Assembly: GCA_039720395.1 (NCBI GenBank) | Contig: CM077833.1 | Span: 16,677,133 to 16,741,132 of the forward strand | DNA: 64,000 nucleotides | Reading direction: 5' to 3' | From: Liquidambar formosana | Lineage: Eukaryota; Streptophyta; Magnoliopsida; Saxifragales; Altingiaceae | Shown here: positions 1-15,723 of the stretch, piece by piece | Numbering within the stretch: the first letter of the stretch is position 1 | How the letters are laid out: every line of letters starts with the position of its first letter | Position numbers and translations under genes: made by a program | Notes under the pieces: generated by a model | What the model was told of the DNA's origin: nothing | What the model saw: the letters and a program-made list of their open reading frames with translations, nothing else | Databases searched by the model: none

Positions 1-36
1 TCGTCCAAATTCTTCTTTCACAGCAGCTAGTTTGGC
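1..36 (-). CDS. partial internal exon of an unidentified gene (runs off left edge)
   Basis: Read on the minus strand, positions 48-37 form a typical 3' splice site (gtgatttcag). It is followed by 12 open codons, AKLAAVKEEFGR, up to the window edge. A GA/CT-rich leader-like segment with a donor (gcag|gtaact at about 2,069) lies 2 kb upstream on the same strand. The simplest reading is a gene whose 5' exon is near 2,070-2,140 and whose first intron spans 37-2,069. The 12 residues are too few to identify the product. Exon and strand are inferred only from splice-site fit and openness. Confidence 0.35.
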
Positions 37-799
37 CTGAAATCACCAAAGAATAATAATCAAACATAATTGCATAGAACATTAAGCTTACATCATATGA
101 CGAGCAAGGATCCTCTCCATTGAAATCAGAACTGTTTATACCATATGTTTTGGTCGTCCCACATGGTATGAATGATCTAGATTTCAATGGACCAACCATT
201 AAATGGTGAGAATCTCTTCCCCATCATAACATACTAAAAAAATCCACCCTGTCCAGTGGATGAAATGAAACAGTCTTAAATCCAAAGGGATAGCACCAAC
301 TAATGTGATATTTTAATTTCCCCAAACATGGTCCGATCAAAGAGCAGAAAAGCAGTTATTTGCACCTAGAAAGGGTACTACTTATCGGAATGATATAATA
401 TAGCTCAGAATATAATCATAATCTACCCATCAATGTGATGCCCCTCCAAAAACTTTAAAAACCAAGGCCCATCATCTCATGGGATCCATGATTGACATTA
501 ATTTTTGTTGAAACAAATTAAAGTATTACTAAACATGCATCTCAATTGCGAGTAACACTCCATATAACCTAACCACTCACGGTAAGCTTATGATAAGCTT
601 GTGCTACTTGGGTTCTACTTCTTGTGCAAATCAAAAGTGCACGTCCTTATCTCTACCTAGTTATCCTTATCAAAGTGAGACATCATGTGAATTTGAGTTA
701 CTGATGTTTCGAACATCTCTCTCTCAAATCAGGATAAAAATGTATTTATAATTTTAAATGAGGATAATATTGTCAATCAAAGGTTTTTCTGCCTATCTC

Positions 800-1440
800 T
801 ACCTAGTTATCCTTACCAAAGTGAGGCATCGTGCTTGACTTCCTCCATACTAACAGGTTAGCAAAGACAATTCCGATTATCCTCACATAAAACAAGCCCT
901 GCAGCCAAAGAATCAGATTTAAAAAGAACCCTAGAGCAAATCTTAACTCCCAAAAACCTCTGAAAATAATTTACACACTCCCATCTAATTCTATACTCAT
1001 CCGAATTCTTCTCACCATTCTCCAATAGTAAACTCAAAATTTCTAGCTCTTCAACTTTGCCATTGCTGTGAAAGAAACTTGAACAATTATCACCTAACTG
1101 GGACCATTTTATCTTTGACTTTTGTTTAAAGAAACTCTCTTCAGTAAGAACTAACCTAGAATACTCAGCCACACAAAATTTTTCCTGTTGAACAGGCTCG
1201 ACATTCTCTGAACCAAGCTGAATTTCTTTCTGAATTGTATCCAACTAACCTCTCCTCTCTTCAACTTTCTTAAAACTATCGAGCGTACTCATTCCCATTT
1301 AACTCCTTTAGCTTTACCTTAAGAAGCTTAAACTTAGAAACCACTTTGAACATTGGCCACCCCACAACAAGACTATGATCAGGGAACCCAGGACAAAGAA
1401 ATTCAGCCCCAAAAGCATTAAAGGATACACTTAATCCCCT
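800..1440 (-). mobile_element. LINE (L1-type non-LTR retrotransposon) fragment, endonuclease/RT linker
   Basis: The minus-strand translation contains the characteristic linker between the endonuclease and reverse transcriptase of plant L1-like LINEs: EESFFKQKSKIKWSQLGDNC followed by SSFFHSNGK. Just upstream, in another frame, it reads PDHSLVVGWPMFK and KLLKVKLKELNGNEYARSIV, the end of the endonuclease domain. The reading frame is shifted between these parts and no intact RT follows, so this is a dead 5'- and 3'-truncated copy. Similarity is judged from memory of the family. Confidence 0.75.
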
Positions 1441-1590
1441 ACAATCCATTGGTGGTTAGCCTAAATCTGTCCAATTTGCACATGACCCATATACAACCCT
1501 CTTGATTATTACTTCAAGAACATATATTTACAACCCTTAATATTTGAGGTCCATAAGCTCAGAATCAACCACACATCACCCAAACTCTAA

Positions 1591-1799
1591 GGCCATGTTT
1601 GTTTAGTTGGAATGGAATGGATGAGAATAAAATTTGATTCCATGTTTGAAGTAGTTTGGAATGGAATGAAAAGGGATTAGAAATGACTATCCAAACTTAC
1701 TGTTTGATTTCATTCCCATTTAAATTATCTCATCCAAACATGTTTGTTTGGAATGTGATTCCATTCCATCCATTCCATTCCAGTTAAACAAAGATGGCC
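1591..1799. mobile_element. Tourist/PIF-Harbinger-like MITE
   Basis: A 209-bp element has terminal inverted repeats of about 33 bp. The left end begins GGCCATGTTTGTTTAGTTGG, and the complement of the right end begins GGCCATCTTTGTTTAACTGG. It is flanked by TAA on both sides (1,588-1,590 and 1,800-1,802), the 3-bp target duplication expected of Harbinger-type elements. It has no coding capacity. Confidence 0.85.
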
Positions 1800-2009
1800 T
1801 AATAGAATCCCAGCATTCACTACCCTACCCCCTACCTTGTCATCAAAATTAAAAAGCCCCATTGAAGTCACCCATGACCACCCAAGTAGCAGTGAACACA
1901 GACAAACACAAAGAACTCCATTGATGCCTGAAATAATAATCAAATTTGAGAAAAAAAGAGGAAAATATGAGCAGTTTTTAGTGAAGGTTTTTAACGTATA
2001 AGACTACCA

Positions 2010-2140
2010 CGCCCTAGAGGGAGAGAGAGACAGAGAGAGACGAGAGAGACAGAGAGAGACGACAGTTACCTGCTAACGGCGATGGATGAGGGCGGAGACC
2101 CGCGAATAACAAGGTTGATGGTGTGAATGGGTTCTCCTCT
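2010..2140 (-). promoter_or_regulatory. possible 5' leader and promoter-proximal GA-rich region
   Basis: GAGA/CAGAGAGA-rich DNA (about 2,020-2,060) is followed by GC-richer sequence. On the minus strand this ends in a plausible donor, gttagcag|gtaactg, at about 2,069. The combination looks like the leader exon of the gene whose next exon is at the left edge. Transcription start and promoter are not defined. Confidence 0.3.
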
Positions 2141-3790
2141 TCTAATTTTGGTAACAGGTTTTTACTTTCATTTTACCAAATAGAAAATAAAAATAACAAA
2201 AGTTCTATTGAAAGCGCTATTATCAACAACCCTTTCAGGTTTTTTGTTTTTGTTTTTCCCCCTTTTTTAAAGGGGGAAAAAAGGGGGAAAAATAACAAAA
2301 GTTCTATTGAAAGCGCTACAAATATGGCCTTATTGTAGTCTGTATTTCATATATGTGTCAATGGAAAAAATAAAAAAAAAGTCTCCAAAAAAAGTTTTAA
2401 AAGCGTGATTTGAAATCATGCTTTCAATAGAAAGTGTAAAAATAAATAGAAAAAGAAAATTGAAAAAGCAAGTTTTCTTAGAAAAATCAATGAAATTCAG
2501 AACGTTTCAATTTTATTTTTTTTTGTTCTTTTTACCTTATATGCATAACGATCCCAATTCATGAATCTTTCAGTTCAAAATATAAAAATAAGGGGAGTGT
2601 AGTAGGGACCTAAAAGTTCGAATGTAACAATATAAAGACAGGTAAACCCACGATTTCTATATAAGAATTTAATTTAATTTTTTTTTAAAAAACCTTTAAA
2701 TAAGGACAAAAAATGATACCAAAATTTTTCTAACCACACTTTTATTAAATATTAGATATGAGCATATGTGCATTGCACATGAATAATATTTAAATAATAA
2801 AAGATATATGAAAATTTATAAATTCTCATATGTGCATTGCACATGAATCATTTTTTGTCCTTATATATGAAATCTTATTATTTATTACTTTTTGTTGAAA
2901 ACATAAATTCTGTTTGAGAGACATATATATTTCCTTTTTTTTTTTTTTTTTGGTTGAAAAATAAAGATTTTTAATTGTTTAAATATGAGAGGCAAATAAG
3001 TATTTAAAATTTAAAATAAGAATGTAATGGTCAATCAAAAGTTTTTATGAAATACAGACTTTTATATATAGTATAAATAAAAGTAAAAAGTAGTCATCAG
3101 CAAACTCTTATGTAAAACTTCAAAGTCAAACATCTACTGGGAACATTTTGCACTAGGGATGAAAGCATATCAATGTCCAATGTCCATGAAAGATATGGAT
3201 GGATCCATGGCTGACTTGAAATATAAGATGAACGTATATGCCACGCTCTCCAAGCTACGTATCTTCATTTTTTTTTAAAAAAAAAGCCTATTTGATTCAA
3301 ACTTCATTATTTGTTTATTTAATCATCTTACACCATGTTAAATGAAAGGATTGATCAATTCCTCAACAATCTCTTTCAAAGTTACCGTTCTAATGAAATG
3401 TGAAAGAAACAGAAGGGATATACTGCAAAAAAATAAAAAAAATTAAAAAACCCCAAAAAGTAATAGGGGATTAACATAACCCCTTAATGTTCAAAACCAT
3501 GCAACGTGCCCCAAAATTTTTAATTTCTTTCAATTAACAACACCATTAATCACCATTAACACAAAAAGACATTCTTCAGTGATGCTCACGTGACTCTTTT
3601 ACAAAAGAATATCCATATGGACAAACCTACAATAAAAAATCGCAAAAACTTTTACAAAATTAAGTTCACTCAAGACAACTCGCTTATCACAAGATGTTTG
3701 AATGGAAAATTCTGGAACTCAGATCAAGAAACCAAGCCAACACTTTCATTAAATATCTCAAAAAGAACGTGTAAAATAGGAAATCAAAAA
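2141..3790. other. AT-rich intergenic stretch with short direct repeats
   Basis: No gene seen. A segment containing aacaaaagttctattgaaag occurs twice (about 2,190-2,218 and 2,288-2,317). The segment atatgtgcattgcacatgaa occurs twice (about 2,764 and 2,828), each copy itself containing the palindromic core atgtgcattgcacat. Otherwise A/T-rich low-complexity DNA. Confidence 0.6.
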
Positions 3791-3799
3791 GGCTTAAAA

Positions 3800-4250
3800 A
3801 TTCTGAGGTAAGAAACTTAATCTTAAGCAGTTTCCTGTCCGATCTCTCATTCTTTCTAAAGACCTAAAAACTACATGTATCAGAGAACCCAGTTCCATGG
3901 CCACTCCAAAAACTTGAATCAAAATTGAAGGCCCTAATTCAAATTCCATGCTAAATTCTGTGTTGAAATTGAGTGTAAACATACTTGACGCATTACAACA
4001 AAAGCGTTGGGATTTGCCGCAGCAATTGGCAAAGAGAAAATCAGCAAAAAGAAAAGTATGAATAAATCTCAACAGTTTAATCTCTCTCCAATGAATCAAA
4101 ATTTGCAGCAAAACTGTGAACGTCCTCGGCACTTTCACACACCAAAAAGTAAGAGAAAACAAACAATGTCTTAAGACAACCTTCTGAAAACAACATTTCA
4201 TTGGCAAAAAAGGTGCAATTACCCAATTTTCTTCTTGAACAGTAGCATAA
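3800..4250 (-). other. RPL3: probable 3'UTR of RPL3
   Basis: Sequence immediately downstream of the RPL3 stop codon on the minus strand. No competing gene was seen. The poly(A) site could not be placed. Confidence 0.4.
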
Positions 4251-8593
<4,343 letters not shown>

Positions 8594-9388
8594 TCACCCT
8601 GAAAACAAAAACAAAAACAAAAAACAAAAAAACAAACAAAAACAAATAAATAAAATTCCTCAAAATGCATTGATTTTATAGTAGGCTCTTAATGGCATCA
8701 CCCTTGTTCAGTAGTCACAAACAGACTTTTGAGATGCTATGAAAATTATCAAAATAATATATGTATACAGACATAGGATGATGATCAGGTGAGCACGTGC
8801 TGACATAACTTATATCAACACCCTCATTGGGGGTTGTACCTCGTGCATTAGCGAGTTACAAGGAACATTAGGCTAATGCACGGGATACAACCTCCAATGC
8901 ATGGTGCTGATAAAACTTATATCAACACATGCTGAGCTAATCAGGACTGTACACACACATATATGAAGAATGAAGAGATGCTGTCAAAATGCATGAACAA
9001 ATTTATAAAATTCATATGCACTATAACTCAAATATATGAAATTTCTTGGTTAGACATTGCTCATATAGTAATAATATGTTGTCAGCCAAAATCCTTAATT
9101 ATTAAAATAAAAAACATAAAGCCATTTTTTTGAAATAGATTGGACAGCCAAAAGAAGGCAACTACTGTACATTAGAATATAAACAAGTCACTAGTGGCCT
9201 GGGTAACAACAATATAAGACCAGACAATCTCTCTCTCTCACACACACACATATAAATGTAGATCCACACGATGAGAAAAAATAACATAATTACCCATTTT
9301 TCAAAATATAAATCACACGGGTACAATGACTACTCAAATGCAAATGATAACAGAATCCATGAATTGTGGGTAACATTATACTCTGGGT

Positions 9389-9738
9389 CAGGGGCGGACC
9401 TACGTGGCCCCCCCAAAAATTTTTGAATCCTTTAAAATGTATTCAATTCTATGAAGTGGCACCCTTAAAATTGATAAAATGGCACCCCCAAATTTAATTA
9501 TTTACCTTCAAATAATTTTTTTTTTATGTTTGCACACAATGTAGCACCTCTTTAAAATGTATTTAATTCCATGAAGTGGCACCCTTAAATTTGATAAAGT
9601 GGCACCCAAATTTAATTATCTACCTCCAACCAATACCATTTTTATGTTTACGCACATACATTGTATGTATGTATGTACTTGTATACGTATTAGTAGATAA
9701 GTGGCAACCCCAAACAAAAAATTCTAGTTCCGCCCCTG
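9389..9738. mobile_element. hAT-type MITE with perfect 8-bp target duplication
   Basis: The terminal inverted repeat is CAGGGGCGGACCTACG at the left and, complemented, CAGGGGCGGAACTAGA at the right. The element is flanked by CTCTGGGT at 9,381-9,388 and 9,739-9,746, a perfect 8-bp duplication diagnostic of hAT elements. Inside, a block (aaaatgtattcaattctatg, gtggcaccctt and caaatttaatta) is tandemly repeated about 120 bp apart. It is non-coding and lies in the RPL3 5'UTR intron. Confidence 0.9.
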
Positions 9739-10109
9739 CTCTGGGTTGACAATGGAAGTGATTGAATGCAAAATAAGCAACATTATACATCTGAATGGGC
9801 TGAAAATGATTTAGGTGTTGACCATACACACACACACCGGTCTTAGTTCACAAGAACCTTAGCTCATGAAACGCAATCAAGCATCAAACAAAATAGCTTC
9901 CAGCTTTGCACCCAAAAAGAAAAAAATGAACATCCAGCTCTGTGGTAACATGGAAATCATTGATTTATCCGCAGGCGAATTTTAATACATACTTGTTAAT
10001 CGAAAAACATAATCTAATTCTATATATATGTATGTATGAAATGAGATACAAATGATGAGCGGTGTGCTCAGGTTTCGATTCACTACACATAAATCACTTC
10101 GACAGGCTC

Positions 10110-10112
<3 letters not shown>

Positions 10113-10141
<29 letters not shown>
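10113..10141. repeat. (GA)n microsatellite
   Basis: About 14 uninterrupted AG units, just inside the first intron of RPL3. Confidence 0.95.
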
Positions 10142-10143
<2 letters not shown>

Positions 10144-10168
10144 GGGTTTGGAGAGAGAGAGAGTGTAC

Positions 10169-10262
10169 CTTAGCTTTCTGCAATGGAAAGAGGGAAACCC
10201 CCTTACGGCCACTTCCAGCGTTAGCTAAGATGCCTAAAACCCTAACGTGTGTTTTATAATAG
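10169..10262 (-). promoter_or_regulatory. RPL3: RPL3 core promoter and leader: TATA-like box and telo-box
   Basis: On the minus strand a TATA-like ctattataaaac (about 10,262-10,251) is followed by a telo-box, AAACCCTAA on the plus strand at 10,237-10,245. The leader exon then runs to the donor at 10,168. Telo-boxes near the transcription start are typical of plant ribosomal-protein and other growth-related genes. Confidence 0.6.
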
Positions 10263-10436
10263 TTGTAATTACATATACTGCCCCACAGTTTCTTTTAATT
10301 ATACAATCGTACCGTCAACTTTTAAGTTCGTCAACTTGCCCAATTATCCATGGGTTAGGGTTGGCATGACAGGGTCGAGAATCCGAATGGGGTGAGTCCA
10401 ATTAATTATTGGCCAAGAATAGTAATTTGTTCAAAT

Positions 10437-11756
10437 GGACAATACTTGCCTCCACTCTAAGGTGGAGGAGCTCCTCCCACCTAGTGATGTGGCATGTCTC
10501 TTTAATCAACATGTGTCCAATTACACATGATATTCACGTGATTTTTTTAAAGCTTTGTTTGGATTAGTGAAAGAGAAAGAACCGACGTAGTGGAGAGCCG
10601 TTCTCTCTTGCCCCAACCTACTCTGAATTGTATCCCATTTCCACTTTTCCAGCAAACCACAACTCTCCTCGGTCAATGACCCGATGCCGGCAACCATTAT
10701 TGAAGGTTGTAGACTTGACCCCACGCCAACAACCATTATTGAAGTCTGAAGAAATGCTGACATCTCTGCTTCGGCTCATGAAAAGTAAGACTACTGTGTA
10801 TATGACTCAGCCATAGAGACTGACTGGCGTTAATGCCTTCTTGTTCCTCAAGTACTCTGTATCAGTTATTTCTTCAAACAGGTTATGTGCATACTTAGAT
10901 TATCTAATAAGCTCATACGAATGTGAATCTTCAACTCCCATTACACTAGAAAATAGAAACCCAAGCAAACAAATGACAAGTTACCTGTATTTAATGTGAC
11001 GTTCTTTTCAAAAGCATACTTAGATTAATTTGGTGATTTTGAAGTTCGTTAGTTTTGGTTTTCAGAAAATTTAAGAAATTTTCTTTAAAGATTTAAGGAT
11101 TTAAGAAACACTGAAGGTTCAAGGATTTGGGAAAATTTATTTAGAGAAGTTTTTAGTAATTTATTCGAACACTTCATGAGCAATTTTCAACTTCCATTAC
11201 ATTGGGGAATGAAAACCCAAAGACAATACAGTCAAGTCAGTCGGGTGATCCATCAAAACCATGGCCTCTATTATCACCAAGTCAAATAGGTTATCCATTA
11301 AAACCATAGCCTCTATTATTATTACTTATATATAGAGGAGCACTAATTCTTGGAAAAATTTAATGAATTTTTTTTTTTTGGTTGATACATAGGAAGTGAG
11401 AGTGAAAATGTACTTCAAAGATGGAAACCTGGTTAGATCTGAACGAGGCAACAGAAACAAGATAGACAAACTCAAATGCTGGCTGTCGATTGTTGTCTGC
11501 TGGTGTTGGGTCCGACCGGAAAGAGAGGGCTCGTCGGAGGTGGAGGGGAATAGGAGACAAGCTGTGTTAGGGCTTAAAAAGAATCGGTTCAAGTTTGTCC
11601 AAGGTTTTTCCCCTTTTCACGAATCAGAATAAGAGTATATGACTATTAAATGTCATGTGAGAAGCATATGTTTTGTACACATGTTGATTTAACAATGCAT
11701 CACGTCATTGGATGGGGGGAACTCCTCCACCTTGGGGTGGAGGCAAGTATTGTCCA
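10437..11756. mobile_element. Mutator-like element (non-autonomous MULE), 1.32 kb
   Basis: The terminal inverted repeats are about 80 bp: GGACAATACTTGCCTCCACT at the left and, complemented, GGACAATACTTGCCTCCACC at the right. They continue through aaggtggaggag and atcaacatgtgt. A perfect 9-bp target duplication, TGTTCAAAT, sits at 10,428-10,436 and 11,757-11,765; this length is diagnostic of Mutator-like elements. No transposase was seen. The interior has no recognisable gene, although short open frames at 11,326-11,632 leave captured host sequence possible. Confidence 0.9.
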
Positions 11757-11765
11757 TGTTCAAAT

Positions 11766-12740
11766 GCAAAAATATAGTAGCATACCAAATCTGGTAAGTG
11801 TTTTAGAAAGCATAGGTCAAATATTTAAAGTCTTATAAAAGCGTTTGATTTCCTTTGACACTATCTTGAGCCTAAAACAATTGATAATTGTACAATGTGT
11901 GTGAGACATGAAGATTGTACATGCCCAAAAAATTAGTTAACTAGATGACTTTGTCTACATAAAAAAAAAAAAAAAATTCCAATGTATCATTGTTTCCCCT
12001 TACCACTTGGACATGAACCCATACAATGAATATTTTAATACATGTCCATGGAAATAGGTTACTATATTTGTCTATCTTGTTTTTTGGATAGAAAACTCTT
12101 AGAATATTGTGGAATGATTGAATTTTTGTCTACAAATACAAGGATGTAAGATTAGTGTGTACTAACCATAACACCTCACCGTGCATATGTATTCAATGTA
12201 CATCCCCTATTGGAGTCGATGATTCCTTACATTATGGGGTTTTGTACTCTAAAACATTCTTCAAGAGAAGTCTAGTAGTATTGTCTTCCCACACCAACAA
12301 GCCAGATTATTGGTAGGGTTGAACCTTGGTCAAATGCTCAAGAACCCATTGAACAAAGTCATTATACTTCCTCCAAAAAATTATTGCATGGTAACTTTGA
12401 GCCTCATAGTTGTATTTTCCCATATGATGTTTAGGAAGGAAAATTATCATCCAATTGCGTCTGAGACAATCATGTATGATTTATGCGAAGTTAATTTGTG
12501 AAAATTTACAATTACATCACTTGTTTTTAGTGAAGGTGTAGGGTGTCATTGCTTCATCCCAAGACTTATAAGAGGAGATTTAAAATCTCAACCAACTAAG
12601 CCTAGGAAAGATTTTATAATAATCAGAAAATAGCAGGGCATCTTTCTTAATAAGTTATTTGTTTTTTATTATTATTATTTTCAATTATTATTTTATTTTT
12701 TTTGGTAAACTAGATAATATATAAACAAGAAACTAAGAAT
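11766..12740. other. non-coding intergenic stretch
   Basis: No gene or repeat could be recognised. AT-rich sequence with scattered stops in all frames. Confidence 0.5.
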
Positions 12741-12744
12741 TTAA

Positions 12745-13270
12745 TACATCACGGGGTATAAAACACCCCTACTATCCGTCTCTAACTGTAAAGTAATCCA
12801 GTTTGGGGGAGTATTCAAAATAGTACAATCGTAACCAAAGGTTGTTGCCTTTTTTGCCAAAATGTTGGCACACTAGTTCCCTTCACGGAAGGTATGCTGG
12901 ATCTGACACTCCTGGAATTTGCCTATGAGCCACCTACAATCAAAGATAATGGTGCTCAAGGAGTGAGTATCTGGGACCTTACTCTTGATCAAATCAATAG
13001 CACTACTAGCATCCATATCCACACACAGATTGTTGATATTGCACTGAAGAGCTAGATTAAACCCATCTCTAAGTGCCCATAATTCGGCATCAATACTAGA
13101 TGTGATACCAAGCTTCCTCACAAATCCCTACAACCATTGCCCCAGATGATCACGAATGAGACATCTTGCACTGGCCGTTCTTGGATAACCAATAGCGGAT
13201 CCATCGGTATTTAACTTACAGATTCCTCTTTCAGGAGGTTTCCATTTAACCAGCACCTATCTAGATATGC
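12745..13270 (-). mobile_element. LINE fragment: C-terminal RNase H-like domain
   Basis: The minus-strand translation reads in order VLVKWKPPERGICKLNTDGS, then AELWALRDGFNLAL, DMDASSAIDLI and HTFREGN. This is the RNase H (RVT_3) fold at the C-terminus of plant LINEs and related host-gene fragments, with the first Asp (NTDGS), the Glu (AELWAL) and the second Asp (DMDA) visible. In-frame stops (for example after GQWL and after FREGN) show it is a pseudogene. Confidence 0.8.
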
Positions 13271-13794
13271 TTGGGAAAGTACACTTACCAGATACATGAT
13301 AAAATTTAGTGGCCTTAGCCAACATGGCTTCACAGTTAATCTTAGGCATTGACGATGTTTGTTCAAACACAAATTTATTTCTATTATGCCATCAAACAGC
13401 ACAAGCAAAGGGGAAAATGATATGAGGTGGTTCAATTTTTTTCTTACTCAGCCCATTTTTCATTTTTTTACACGCACTAGGGCAACGTCACCACCATCAC
13501 CACCTCTATATATAATAGCCGCTCTGTTGCTCGCCGCAGTACTGAAGGGTGAAAAGAGGCGTACACCAAAATGGTCAAGAGCTCTCTGCTTCCAACCAGA
13601 GAAGGAGGTTCGATTATCTCGTTACACACACTGTATATGCGTATATATTTTTCTTAAAAGGGGGAATGATGAAAATCTTATGCTATCGCAGCATCATCAA
13701 ATGGGGTGCAATGAGCGTAGCTTTTCCACACGAGATTTCTGACTCTTTTTACCTTTTTCTCTTCCCCTAATTTCTACCTCTATTTTCTATATTA

Positions 13795-14008
13795 GCTGTT
13801 TGGTTGCTGAGAAAACTGAGGAAAAGATTAGAAAATAAATATAAAAAAATGAATTTTTGAATTTTATGTTTTATGTTATTTTGGTTGCATCTCAACTAAG
13901 CCAATTGGTTGTATTAGGCGCGGTATAGTAATGTTGGTTTTATCGGGTCCCAAGTAATGAAAATTGTTTGTTTTCCCTACTCTTTTATCATCAGCAACTA
14001 AACGAAGC
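13795..14008. mobile_element. MITE-like element, copy 1
   Basis: The left end gctgtttggttgctgagaaa and the degenerate right end, complemented (cttcgtttagttgctgatga), form an inverted repeat. The interior catctcaactaagccaa is shared with the adjacent copy at 14,128-14,363. Confidence 0.5.
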
Positions 14009-14127
14009 ATGATTCTCAAATATTCATTATGCTCAAATTTATATGGCTTTGGAGCTGGGCAAATGGAACGTGTACACGTATTTATACAAATATCATGCAC
14101 TTGATGCTCTTTTGTTTTGTTTTTGTT

Positions 14128-14363
14128 TTTTGGTTGCTGAGAAAACCGAGAAAAAGATTAGGGGGGCAATTTATAGAATCCCATGCTTTATGTTTTTTTG
14201 GTGATTTTCAGAAAATGAGGATCTCATTTCAACTAAGCCAAAAGGGTTGCATTAGGTTCTGTGGAGGTTTTTCCTCCTCTTGCATCCCAAATAATGGAAA
14301 ATGTGATATTTGGACTATAATTAAGTTAATTTTCCTGCCTTTTTCTCAGCAACCAAACAGAGG
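14128..14363. mobile_element. MITE-like element, copy 2
   Basis: Terminal inverted repeats: ttggttgctgagaaaaccga at the left and, complemented, ctctgtttggttgctgagaa at the right. Same orientation and interior motifs as copy 1, only about 120 bp away. Target duplication not clear. Confidence 0.6.
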
Positions 14364-15723
14364 ATTTGGAGATTCCTTGTGTATTGTTTAGCTGAAACAG
14401 AAATCCTCTGCAATTGAATAAGCTTTCTGTTGATTAGTTGATTAGAAATTTTTGGGCTATTTAAATGATTAGACATGGATTTGTTGGGTTGCAGAAAAAT
14501 TGGTAGGGTCCCTGTCTTGTGTTTGTGTGTGTGAAGAGGACACATTGTTTGCTTAGGGCCATTTTTTATTGGCAGGAACTGGTTTTATTTTATTTAACTG
14601 GATTTCCTCATTTTCAAAGATGAAATCTCTTAGTCCATACTAATGGAGCAATATGTTTGTCTTCACTGGTGTGGGTTAGGGTTTTGATAGTTTTTCAACC
14701 ATTCAAGAGTTGTTAGATTGGAAGGGGTTATTAAGAGAGAGTGTTTAAATCTTTGAATGAAATTCAAAGATGGGTCTCTTAGATATGGGTATTAAAGTTA
14801 CAAAAGTGTTCTTATTTGATATTTGTATAAAATTTGCATTAGTGTGCTGCTTTCATTTGGTCCTAATATGCTACGCCAGTTTATTATATAAAAATGTTCA
14901 AAACAGCTATGCATTTATCGTGCCATGCATTATCTTAGTTATGAGTACATTTTGCACATGTTGTGGGGGCACACAAAAAAATTGTACATTTAGTTAATTA
15001 GGTCTAATATCTCTGTAAGGTAAGCTGACAGTGTATTTTTGGAGGAAAAAACTCAAAAAATTGCTGAATAAGGCATTGCATCTTGGACCTGTTTCTATGA
15101 AGTCGCCTTTGGTTTGTCATTCCTTAATGCTCACCTCTCTATTATCATTTCACTATAAGCCCATTAAATCGTAACCTATATTGGACTATTAGTAATTTAG
15201 TAGGACAATTACATTGTTCTTTTAACTTGGGCCCAAGATTTTTTCTAATGGAATGGGGTAAATGTAGTCCTTAGATGGAATATTGGTTTTTGTTAGCCTA
15301 TGGGACCTAAGGTTTTGACATTGTGATTGACTGTTGAGAGAGAAGGACAAATTTAGCTTTAGTGATTTTCAATCCATTTCTGACTATAGTTTTCACTTCA
15401 CACTAGCGTGTGCGTGGGCCTGCATGTGTGTATATTTATTATCTTTTATTTTGTTCACAGGCGTATTCACTTTTCACACTTGGTGCAAGATAACATAAAT
15501 ATCTACAACAAGTACACTTTTAAATTATGAAGATTGTCATAAAAAGAGAATTGATATTTAAGTGGTGCAAATAACATTGTTGTGGAAGTCTTTTAGATCT
15601 AGTTTATGGTTCAACCTTTTAGCAACACAAGATATAGCATTAAAATGTTTATTACAAAGAATACATAATATCATTGTGTGGTCAATCATTATTATATTAG
15701 TACTATTACATTACAAGAACCAT
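14364..15723. other. non-coding intergenic stretch
   Basis: AT-rich with no recognisable coding sequence, repeat or RNA gene. Confidence 0.5.

Larger units (their letters stand above)
37..2069 (-). other. putative first intron / non-coding stretch with transposon debris
   Basis: AT-rich DNA between the left-edge exon and the GA-rich leader at about 2,000-2,140. It contains a LINE fragment (about 800-1,440) and a Harbinger-type MITE (1,591-1,799), listed separately. Nothing else recognisable was seen. Confidence 0.35.
8599..10168 (-). other. RPL3: 5'UTR intron of RPL3
   Basis: The leader exon ends at the donor gctaag|gtacac (exon end 10,169). The acceptor ttttcag is at 8,600-8,599, directly before a 20-nt leader and the start codon. 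Leader introns are common in plant ribosomal protein genes. This one is about 1.57 kb and hosts a hAT MITE (9,389-9,738) and a GA microsatellite near its 5' end. Inferred from splice motifs, not transcripts. Confidence 0.65.
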
